In this document: piece after piece, positions 17,475-24,328 of the stretch
How the letters are laid out: every line of letters begins with the position of its first letter
Numbering within the stretch: position 1 is the stretch's first letter
NCBI GenBank assembly: GCA_030602265.1
Contig: JAUWAB010000039.1
Span: forward strand, 1-37,589
Direction: 5' to 3'
DNA from: Prolixibacteraceae bacterium
Lineage (GTDB): Bacteria; Bacteroidota; Bacteroidia; Bacteroidales; Prolixibacteraceae
DNA: 37,589 nucleotides
Program-made: the position numbers and the translations under genes
Notes under the pieces: generated by a model
Databases searched by the model: none
The model's input: the letters and a program-made list of their open reading frames with translations, nothing else
Told to the model about the DNA's origin: nothing

Positions 17475-18044
17475 TCAGGATTCTTTGGTGAAACTTCCCT
17501 TTACGTTATAGGCCTGACTGGCTTTTACCCTGCTGATGGCCCTGGAGGGGCAAACGCGGGCAATGGCGCATTCGTTGCAATTAACGCAAAGGTGGTGCAT
17601 GATCTGCAGGTGGAAGGAGCCGTTCCCGAACGAGGAGCAGCCCTTTACACACTTGGCGCAGCCGATGCAGAGATCTTCGATGATATGGTACTCGAAGTAG
17701 GGTTCTTCGATAAACTTCCGTTCGATGGCGGCCGTCGGACACAGCTGGTTCTCCCCGGCGGTGCTCAGTTCATTGTAGCCCGCCTTGAAATAGCCCCCGC
17801 ACAGGTCGCAATAGCCGCACAGGTCGTAGGCGTGTACACATTTTACCGCCGACGGCGACAAGACACAATCGGTGGCACATCTGCCGCACTGGGTACACAG
17901 GAACGGGTCGATCTGCCACACATGGCCGTCGCCGGTCATCTCGCTGGCTGCCAGTCCGGCAACCCCTCCCAACGACAGGGCCAGTGATAGCCGCATGCCG
18001 CTCCGGATAAACTCCCTTCTGCTTTTTACCTTATCTGATGCCAT
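17475..18044 (-). CDS. Tat-exported multi-cluster ferredoxin (NapG-like)
   Basis: A 189-residue protein with a twin-arginine signal (SRREFIRSG at residues 8-16 and a hydrophobic stretch to about 33), so it is exported folded with clusters in place. It has about 17 cysteines in four groups: 50/53/56/60; 69/76/79/82 with 102; 126/129/132/136; and 153/156/159/165. That is enough for up to four [4Fe-4S] clusters, as in NapG/NrfC/DmsB-type relay proteins. It should be periplasmic or on the outer face of the inner membrane, exchanging electrons with the NapH-like protein encoded 8 bp downstream. The cysteine spacing in group two (CGYCDLC) is not fully canonical. Confidence 0.9.
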   Translation of the reverse strand: MASDKVKSRREFIRSGMRLSLALSLGGVAGLAASEMTGDGHVWQIDPFLCTQCGRCATDCVLSPSAVKCVHAYDLCGYCDLCGGYFKAGYNELSTAGENQLCPTAAIERKFIEEPYFEYHIIEDLCIGCAKCVKGCSSFGNGSFHLQIMHHLCVNCNECAIARVCPSRAISRVKASQAYNVKGSFTKES

Positions 18045-18074
18045 ATGTATTGCTGAAATATTTTACCATTAATA

Positions 18075-18290
18075 TCATCCTGCCTGCCCTTTTTCCGGAT
18101 TTCTCCTGAATTGCACGGCCTGGTCATCACTGCATCCGGAGAGTTTTGAACATCCGTTGCAGCGGCTGGAAACAGCACACGAACCGGGCTTGCCCACCTG
18201 TCCGCCGGCCACCAGCCAGGCCGTTCCGGCTGCCATGCCGCCCAACATCAGCAGGCGGCCTCCGTTTCTGAGAAAATGTCTTCTGTCCAT
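18075..18290 (-). CDS. Small Tat-type Cys4 protein
   Basis: A 71-residue protein not recognised from any named family. It begins with a twin-arginine-like motif (DRRHFLRNGG, residues 2-11) and a hydrophobic stretch to about 30. The mature part is only about 40 residues, with four cysteines at 38, 44, 47 and 53 (C-x5-C-x2-C-x5-C). Four cysteines behind a Tat signal suggest a folded metal site (Fe-S or zinc) before export. It starts 2 bp after the NHL gene and ends 30 bp before the Tat ferredoxin, inside the operon, which argues that it is real despite its size. Confidence 0.75.
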   Translation of the reverse strand: MDRRHFLRNGGRLLMLGGMAAGTAWLVAGGQVGKPGSCAVSSRCNGCSKLSGCSDDQAVQFRRNPEKGQAG

Positions 18291-18292
18291 GG

Positions 18293-19255
18293 TTATATTT
18301 TTTCAAATACCCTGATACTCTTTTTATCCGGATCGGCGGCATAAACCCGACCCTGACTGTCTGATGCCACATCGGAAACCTTACCGTCTTCCATGAAGCG
18401 GGATGGTTCGGCCACCACGCCGACGAATTCACCAGATGGCTTATACTCCTTGATCCGCAGGATCCCCTTTTCGCTGGTGATCATATTTCCTCCGGGAAGG
18501 AATGTGAAGAATGCCGGGTTACAGCATCCGGTAAAGCCTTTTACATCCGAAAACTGGGAAGTCCAGTAGCCCCGGAGGATTCCGTTAAAGGTGTAATTTT
18601 CGAGGGCATGTTTCCCCGGATTGGCTACCCACAGGTCGCCGAATTCATTGATAGCCAGATCGAAGCACCCTGAAGGGACGATAAAGCCGTGCAGGGCGTC
18701 GTCCGACACCTTCCCTTCAAACTCCAGTTCTTTTTCCCCGTCTTCGGTGAAGCGGTAAACCCGGCGGCGGGCCGCGTCGGCAATAAACACATTGCCTTCG
18801 TAGGTGGCGATGCCCGATAAATAGGAATTTCCGGTGAAACCAGTCCATTCGGCAAGGGGGTTCCCATCGTGGTCGTATACATGGATGGATTCGCGGGCGC
18901 TGACAAAGATCCGGCTGGTGTTCACCTCCACCGTCAGTGGCTTAAAGGGCAGGGAAATTTCCCGGACCAGCCGCCCTTCGGTGGTAATAACCTGCAAAAG
19001 CTGATCGCCGGTCACATAGATCTGGTCGTTAAAAATGGTCATTCCGGCCGGCTCTTCCATTTTCAGTTTGAAATTTCGGGTTTCCCGGTAGATAATCTGT
19101 TCCGGATCCACCTTTTTCAGGTCGCCCATATTGTATTCAAAAGGATTGGAAGGCCTTTTCCCCGGCCGGTTGCGGGCAAAATCTCCGGCGATTACGGCCA
19201 CAATGATTACGGCCAGTATAATCAGAAAAATGTAAATTCCCTTTTTGTTCATCAT
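18293..19255 (-). CDS. Membrane-anchored NHL-type beta-propeller
   Basis: A 320-residue protein with an N-terminal signal anchor (about 6-24). The rest is a six-bladed NHL/SMP-30-like propeller, with repeats such as GIATYEGNVFIADAARRRVYRF, FDLAINEFGDLWVANPGKHALENY and VASDSQGRVYAADPDKKSIRVF. It is likely periplasmic. Cysteines occur at a paired position (GCCNP, about 239-240) and near SGCFDL (about 196). NHL propellers bind ligands or partner proteins; no enzyme residues are evident. A second ATG one codon downstream is also possible. It is 9 bp downstream of the propeller gene above it and 2 bp upstream of the Tat Cys4 gene. Confidence 0.88.
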   Translation of the reverse strand: MMNKKGIYIFLIILAVIIVAVIAGDFARNRPGKRPSNPFEYNMGDLKKVDPEQIIYRETRNFKLKMEEPAGMTIFNDQIYVTGDQLLQVITTEGRLVREISLPFKPLTVEVNTSRIFVSARESIHVYDHDGNPLAEWTGFTGNSYLSGIATYEGNVFIADAARRRVYRFTEDGEKELEFEGKVSDDALHGFIVPSGCFDLAINEFGDLWVANPGKHALENYTFNGILRGYWTSQFSDVKGFTGCCNPAFFTFLPGGNMITSEKGILRIKEYKPSGEFVGVVAEPSRFMEDGKVSDVASDSQGRVYAADPDKKSIRVFEKI

Positions 19256-19264
19256 TTAGCGATT

Positions 19265-20692
19265 TTACTTTCTCATATCAACACAAACCATCGTATGTGA
19301 ATCGCGCAGTATCATGTATCCGTCGGCCACCGCAATGGGTGCCCAGGCGTCGTGCCCGTCGGGGATAACCTGTGCCATATCGAGTTCGATATATCCTGAA
19401 AGCGATGGCTGTAATACAAACAGCTTTCCGTCATCGTTCCAAAGGTACATTTTGTTGTCGGCGATCATGTAGGGCCCCAAGCCGAACCGCTTTTCGGGGC
19501 CGCTCGACCAGACCACTTTTTTCGGGTCGGAAGGATGGACGCAAACCATCTGGTTGCGAAGCGTGCCGCCATCCTTGGGCATAATGCCGATAAGGTGGCC
19601 GTTCCAGAGGAGGGGTGTCTGCTGCTCACTCGACAGCCCCTCGCGGGGTGCGTACTCGTGCAGGATTTCCACGTTGAAGTTACCACCGGCTTCCCGGAGC
19701 TGAAACATCATGGCACCGGCACCGTAGCCTGCGGTGATAAATATTTTGCCGTCGGGCATACAAACCGGGGAGGGTGCGATGACCGACTTGTTCCACTGAG
19801 GCACTTCCCAGAGCAGTTTCCCGGCATCGGGACCATCGGCGGCAATGCCGGCCATGCCACCCACGGCGCTGTACACATACATCTTTCTGCCTCCGAAGGT
19901 ATAGGGAAAAACCGAAGAGTGCGACATTTTCCAGCCGTTCGGATTGGGCGTTTCCCAGAGTTTCTTACCAGTAGCCATGCTCACCCCGATCATCAGGGCT
20001 TTACCGCCGGTGGCGATCACCGCCACACTGTCGTCGATGAGCGGGCATTGACCGGTGTACCAGAGCGGCACCTCCGATTCATAATCCTTCTCCACGTCTA
20101 TTCCCCAGAGGAAGTCGCCGGTTTTGCGGTCTAAGCACATCACATGGCAACGCGGGCCGATGGTCAGGATGTAATCCTCAGTAATGGCCGGAACGGTCCG
20201 CGACATTCCGTGGTTTCTTTTGATGGCTACATTATATCCGCGGCGCCAGAGCTCTTTGCCGCTGACCAGGGAAAAGCAGCGGAGCTGGTCGGCGCGTCCT
20301 TCCTCATCGTAATCCAGGATATAGACCAGGCCCTTCCAGATAGCCGCACCCGAATGTCCTTCGCCCAGGTCGACCGACCAGAGGATCTCTGGGCCGGTAG
20401 CAGGGAATTTATCTTTCAGGGCAATGCCTGAGCGGGAAATGTTATCGAAATTTTCTCCCCGGAAACGCGGCCAGGTTTCGCTCAGCTCAGTGAAGGTGGC
20501 GCCGAAATCTTCGAAGAGTTCGCCGATGATCACGTTTTCATCGGCGCCAAAGCCTGCACCGCGGTTATCAAGACCAGGAACGCTTTCGGCAAAGCTGCGG
20601 GTCGGGTCCCTTCCCAGCCACCAGGCCAGAGAGAAGATACCCACCGCAATAAGGGCCCAGGTGGAATATTTTATTACCCGTTCAGGCTGCAT
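19265..20692 (-). CDS. Membrane-anchored PQQ-like beta-propeller
   Basis: A 475-residue protein with an uncleaved-looking N-terminal TM (about 10-27) and a periplasmic PQQ-like propeller. The domain entry is WPRFRGENFDNISRSG near residues 74-89, followed by ATGPEILWSVDLGEG. Later blades contain GKELWRRGY, GKKLWETPN and GKLLWEVPQ. It heads the tightly spaced operon, with the next gene 9 bp away, and a repeat-filled 468-bp gap lies upstream. No Bacteroidota-type -33/-7 promoter was convincing upstream of the ATG at 20692. The substrate or partner is unknown. Confidence 0.9.
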   Translation of the reverse strand: MQPERVIKYSTWALIAVGIFSLAWWLGRDPTRSFAESVPGLDNRGAGFGADENVIIGELFEDFGATFTELSETWPRFRGENFDNISRSGIALKDKFPATGPEILWSVDLGEGHSGAAIWKGLVYILDYDEEGRADQLRCFSLVSGKELWRRGYNVAIKRNHGMSRTVPAITEDYILTIGPRCHVMCLDRKTGDFLWGIDVEKDYESEVPLWYTGQCPLIDDSVAVIATGGKALMIGVSMATGKKLWETPNPNGWKMSHSSVFPYTFGGRKMYVYSAVGGMAGIAADGPDAGKLLWEVPQWNKSVIAPSPVCMPDGKIFITAGYGAGAMMFQLREAGGNFNVEILHEYAPREGLSSEQQTPLLWNGHLIGIMPKDGGTLRNQMVCVHPSDPKKVVWSSGPEKRFGLGPYMIADNKMYLWNDDGKLFVLQPSLSGYIELDMAQVIPDGHDAWAPIAVADGYMILRDSHTMVCVDMRK

Positions 20693-20766
20693 ATGTTGAT
20701 TGATTATTGATTATTTATGATTTATTATTTGGTGCTCATTGATCAAGGTCGTGCGGTATAGGTATT

Positions 20767-20812
20767 ATTGTCCACAGATTACACAGATTACACAGATTAC
20801 ACAGATTATTAT
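20767..20812. repeat. Solo TGTGTAATC-type repeat
   Basis: Four AGATTACAC units follow TTGTCCAC, nearly identical to the left arm at 1931-1962 but without the GxxExxY gene or the intron. It shows that the 9-bp repeat family is dispersed. By sequence it is another potential landing site for the intron. Confidence 0.85.
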
Positions 20813-21080
20813 TATACCGATTACTGATTACCGTTCACCGTATACCTGTCACCGGGACCAGGGCAACCACACAGGGTTGCCCCTACGCCGTTTTTCATTG
20901 CCAGGTCCGTTTACCACTTACCGTTTACCGTTTACCGTTTACCGTTTACCGTTTACCGATTACCGTTCACCGTTTACCGATTACCGTTCACCGTTCACCG
21001 TTCACCGTTTACCGTTTACCGATTACCGTTTACCGTTTACTGTTTACTGATTACTGATTACCGTTTACCGTTTTCAGGGA
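20813..21080. repeat. TTACCG-phrase array with central palindrome
   Basis: This is mostly a degenerate tandem array of 6-7-bp phrases (GTTTACC, GATTACC, GTTCACC), interrupted at 20861-20903 by a GGGCAACC...GGTTGCCCCTAC palindromic unit. It fills the gap between the operon-head propeller and the next propeller gene. A plus-strand frame through it yields only a repetitive YRLPFTDYRSPFT peptide and is not counted as a gene. Confidence 0.85.
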
Positions 21081-21160
21081 CCGGTCATGAAATAAATCAA
21101 GGAACTTTCATATTGAAACTATACCGTAAATGTAACTTTTGTGCTGGTTTCAGCCAAAAA

Positions 21161-22411
21161 TTACCTGCGGATATTATAAACTTTTACGACTTCGCCGTGG
21201 CGGATATAGAGGTTGCCATTCCAGATGGCGGGGTGTGCCCAGTGCGGGCCGTCACCGTCGGTCATCCGGAAGGTGCTTACGAGTTCAAACTTTTCAGGAC
21301 CGGGCCTTACCAGTCCGACGTTTCCGCTGCGTTCTTCATAGATATAGAGCATGCCGTCGGCGTAAATCACTGATCCTTTGGTATGCCATTCGGTTTCCCA
21401 GTTGGTATGCCCGTCGCTCCACCTTACCGAAGCCCAGTTGCCCTTTGAGTTGTTAAGCCAGTTGGCACCGTAGATATTTCCGTCGACCAGGACTACACCG
21501 CCATGGTGGACGTCGAGGACGTCATTTTTCCATTTGACATCGATGGAGCGGCCATCTTCTGAAAGCGAAAACATGACGGCCTGACGGTCATATCCGTTGG
21601 TAACGAAGATCTCGCCGTCTTTGTACAGCGGGGTGTTATTGTGAGCCCCGCTTCCCTGCTGGCCGCGGTGGAGAGGCAGCATGTCATAATCCCAGAGGAT
21701 TTCACCGTTGTCGGCATTGAGTCCTATCAGGTGGTTTGCGGTCTGTGCCAGGATGATCCGGAGTCCGCCGCGTTCAATCATCAATGGGGAAGCATAGGCC
21801 CGCTCACCGCCGAGACTTTTGCTTTTCCAGAGCAGGGAACCGTCATTCTTGTTGATGGCAATCACAGAGGTTTCCTCGCCGCCGGTGGTGTATATCGCAG
21901 CATCGCCGGCGATCAGCACCGACTCCGACACTCCCCATCGGTGTGGGGCACCGCTGTATCGGATGTTGGCATCCTTTTGCCAGATGATGGCTCCGGTTTG
22001 GGCATCCAGGCAGGAGACCATGCCCTGACCGCCCACCAGGTATACTTTGCCATTTTCAATGGTCGGTGTGGAACGGGTTTCAGGGTAACTTCGGTCCCAT
22101 GCCGGGCCATATTCCTTCTCCCACAAACGCTTGCCGGTCATATCGAAAACCGACAGCACGTCGGTAGTTTCGTTTTTCATGCCGGTGATATAGATTTTGT
22201 TTTCGTACACGACAGGTTGGGAATAGCCTTTCCCCACTCCGGTAAGGGTCATGATTTGAGTAGGGCCGTTCTCCGGCCAGCTCCGGAGGAGTCCGGTGCA
22301 GGGATAATGCCCGTCGCGACCAGGCCCCCGCCACTGCGCTGTAATCTGTCCGGAAACCTCCGAAAAGGTGGAGAAGGCCAAACAGAGGATAAGAAGTTTT
22401 AAGCTGTTCAT
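21161..22411 (-). CDS. Secreted PQQ-like beta-propeller, tandem paralog 1
   Basis: A 416-residue exported propeller. The ATG at 22411 gives a clean signal peptide (MNSLKLLILCLAFSTFSEVSG); the upstream ATG at 22438 would start in a repeat. The mature protein starts with QWRGPGRDGHYPCTGLL and WPENGPTQI, then about seven PQQ-like blades. It closely parallels the proteins at 22918 and 24329: the same SYPETRSTPTIENGKVYL block, the same WGVSES turn, and the same ending with DGxGPHWAHPxIxxGxLxIRHG. It is most similar to the 22918 protein. Likely periplasmic; no catalytic function assigned. Confidence 0.9.
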   Translation of the reverse strand: MNSLKLLILCLAFSTFSEVSGQITAQWRGPGRDGHYPCTGLLRSWPENGPTQIMTLTGVGKGYSQPVVYENKIYITGMKNETTDVLSVFDMTGKRLWEKEYGPAWDRSYPETRSTPTIENGKVYLVGGQGMVSCLDAQTGAIIWQKDANIRYSGAPHRWGVSESVLIAGDAAIYTTGGEETSVIAINKNDGSLLWKSKSLGGERAYASPLMIERGGLRIILAQTANHLIGLNADNGEILWDYDMLPLHRGQQGSGAHNNTPLYKDGEIFVTNGYDRQAVMFSLSEDGRSIDVKWKNDVLDVHHGGVVLVDGNIYGANWLNNSKGNWASVRWSDGHTNWETEWHTKGSVIYADGMLYIYEERSGNVGLVRPGPEKFELVSTFRMTDGDGPHWAHPAIWNGNLYIRHGEVVKVYNIRR

Positions 22412-22427
22412 TATTTTTAATTTCAAG

Positions 22428-22570
22428 ACATTAGACAATAGACATCAGACATTAGACAATAGACATCAGACATTAGACAATAGACATCAGACATTAGACA
22501 TCAGACATTAGACAATAGACATCAGACATTAGACATCAGACATCAGACATTAGACATCAGACATTAGACA
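22428..22570. repeat. GACATTAGACATCA array
   Basis: About 140 bp of alternating GACATTA, GACAATA and GACATCA heptads. It begins 17 bp upstream of the start codon of the propeller gene at 22411. The same phrase array lies directly upstream of the starts at 7067 and 35766. Confidence 0.9.
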
Positions 22571-22585
22571 AAAATCTTTGTGGTT

Positions 22586-22658
22586 CCTCTGTGTCTGCTT
22601 TGTGGCCTTTGTGGTTAAAAAAAATTTTACCACAGAGTACACAAAGCAGACACAGAGG
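22586..22658. repeat. Perfect 19-bp inverted repeat hairpin
   Basis: Arms 22586-22604 and 22640-22658 are exact reverse complements. The similarity continues inward with mismatches to an A8/T4 centre near 22617-22627. The RNA would form a long hairpin. The outer sequence CTTTGTGG...CACAAAG matches the broad class of CACGAAGG-like dispersed repeats also present at 28410-28640 and 35917-35960. A terminator role is possible but unproven. Confidence 0.8.
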
Positions 22659-22689
22659 CTCACAGAGATTCAGAAAACATAGCTCCAGG

Positions 22690-22750
22690 CTCTTTGCACT
22701 TTGCTCTTTGCTCTTTGCACTTTGCTCTTTGCTCTTTGCTCTTTGCTCTT
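22690..22750. repeat. CWCTTTG heptad array
   Basis: Eight full copies plus a partial copy of the 7-bp unit C(T/A)CTTTG. Frames through it encode only low-complexity peptides on both strands, so no gene is called. Confidence 0.92.
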
Positions 22751-22788
22751 CGCATCCCGGCATCGTTTATCTTTTACTGATTGGATCA

Positions 22789-22830
22789 GGGCAACCGCGA
22801 GGGTTGCCCCTACAACGCATTTCATAGCCA
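22789..22830. repeat. GGGCAACC palindromic element, copy 2
   Basis: GGGCAACC, a 5-bp spacer, GGTTGCCC, then CCTAC and a TTTCATAGCCA tail. Copies with the same tail are at 20861-20903 and 35233-35291. TTACCG-type phrases lie next to all three copies. Confidence 0.88.
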
Positions 22831-22836
22831 CGTTGT

Positions 22837-22917
22837 GCCCCGATTACCGATTACCGATCACCGATCACCGATCACCGATTACCGATCACCGATCACCGAT
22901 CACCGATTACCGTTCAC
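22837..22917. repeat. GATTACCGATCACCG array at a gene end
   Basis: About ten 7-bp phrases (GATTACC / GATCACC) end immediately before the stop codon of the propeller gene at 22918. With the preceding arrays this fills the whole 22412-22917 gap; nothing else is seen there. Confidence 0.9.
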
Positions 22918-24162
22918 CTAGCCTTTGCTGATGTTGAACATCATCAGCACATCACCGTGCCGGATCAGCAATTTGCCATCGGCAATGGAAGGATGCGCCC
23001 AGTGCGGGCCGCTTCCGTCGGTAATTCTGAAAGAACTGATCACTTCCAGTTTTTCAGGATTGGGTTTGACGAGAGCCACGTTGCCACGGCGCTCTTCGTA
23101 GATATACAACAAGCCATCGGCATACACTACCGACCCCTTGTTTTCCCATTCCTTTTCCCATTTGATCTCTCCGGAATTCCAATCCATGCAGACCCAGTTC
23201 CCCTTGCCGTTGTTGATCCAGTTGGAGGCGTACACATAGCCATCGACCAGTACCACGCCATGATGGTGGTTGTCGAGCACCTCATTCCTGAATTTTTCAG
23301 TAACGGCAGTGCCTTCCTCATTCATGGTGACCATCACCGACGGGTAATCGTATCCCATGGATAAATATATGTCCCGGTTATTCCAGATGGGAGTATTGGC
23401 CCAGATTAACCCCGGAGGATCCCAGTTTTTAAGTCCGAAATACTGAAAAGACCATATTACTTCTCCGTTAAGCGGATTAAGGGCTGCCAGGTGGGTTCCG
23501 GTGGAAGCCAGAATAAAACGCATTCCGCCATGCTCATAAAGTGCAGGGGATACGTACGATCTTGGCCCCCCGACACTGGGTGAACGCCAGACCTCCTTAC
23601 CCGTCATCTTGTCTAAAGCCACTACGGAAGTCGATCCACCTCCAGGTGAGCAGATGACCATATGGTCAACGATCAGCGGAGTCTCCGAAACACCCCAGAT
23701 GTGCCATTCCCCTTCAAAATCCTTGTCCACGTCAACGGTCCAGACCTGGCTTCCGTCGGCAACACGGAAACAGCTGAGCTGTCCGGTGCCCGACAGCACA
23801 TAAACCCTGTCGGATTCTACGGTCGGGGTAGTCCGGGTATCGGGAAACGACTGTGCCCATGAGCGCCCGAAGGGAACCTGCCACTTCACCTTACCTGTCA
23901 GGTCTATTGCACTCAGGTAATCCAGGGTATCCTTCATCCCGGTAACATAAATGGTACCGTCGACCAGTACAGGCGAGGAGTAACCGGTTCCGATCCCCTC
24001 CAGTTTCAGAAGAAGTTCGGGGCCACCATCAGGCCATTTTTCCAGCAGGTTTTTCTCTCCCCGGAAATGGCCGTCGCGCAGCTCGCCGCGCCATTGGTTA
24101 ACCTGACCTGAACTGGTCATCAATAGCCATCCGAAAGCAACGGATAATAAGATTTTTCTCAT
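22918..24162 (-). CDS. Secreted PQQ-like beta-propeller, tandem paralog 2
   Basis: A 414-residue exported propeller with a signal peptide (1-19, ending SSG) and the family entry QWRGELRDGHF / WPDGGPELL. Blades include GKVKWQVPFG, GSQVWTVDVD and GKEVWRSPS. It shares the SFPDTRTTPTVESDRVYV, WGVSETPLI and GSGPHWAHPSIADGKLLIRHGD blocks with its neighbours, so it is one of three tandem duplicates. It lacks the extra N-terminal TM of the operon-head propeller. Likely a free periplasmic protein of unknown role. Confidence 0.9.
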   Translation of the reverse strand: MRKILLSVAFGWLLMTSSGQVNQWRGELRDGHFRGEKNLLEKWPDGGPELLLKLEGIGTGYSSPVLVDGTIYVTGMKDTLDYLSAIDLTGKVKWQVPFGRSWAQSFPDTRTTPTVESDRVYVLSGTGQLSCFRVADGSQVWTVDVDKDFEGEWHIWGVSETPLIVDHMVICSPGGGSTSVVALDKMTGKEVWRSPSVGGPRSYVSPALYEHGGMRFILASTGTHLAALNPLNGEVIWSFQYFGLKNWDPPGLIWANTPIWNNRDIYLSMGYDYPSVMVTMNEEGTAVTEKFRNEVLDNHHHGVVLVDGYVYASNWINNGKGNWVCMDWNSGEIKWEKEWENKGSVVYADGLLYIYEERRGNVALVKPNPEKLEVISSFRITDGSGPHWAHPSIADGKLLIRHGDVLMMFNISKG

Positions 24163-24328
24163 CAGTGCAAAAAATTATTTAATAAGCTTTTGTTATTTAA
24201 TCACTTAACCTATGCTACAAAAAAAGAACCCCATTCCCGGATCACGATTTTTCGTGTCAGTCCGCCGCTCTCCAGAGACCGCACGATTTTTCCTGGTATT
24301 TTTGCGCAACGAATCGGGTAAATCGCTG

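Noticed and set aside
20739-21050. Plus-strand frame with YRLPFTDYRSPFT repeats
   Set aside because: A translation of the TTACCG phrase array; no non-repetitive coding part.
21641-22402. 253-codon plus-strand open frame
   Set aside because: Antisense to the propeller at 21161-22411; no recognisable domain and no start context.
22557-22827. Frames on both strands with KSKEQSAKS or LLFALCSLLFALC repeats
   Set aside because: They are the CWCTTTG heptad array read in different frames.
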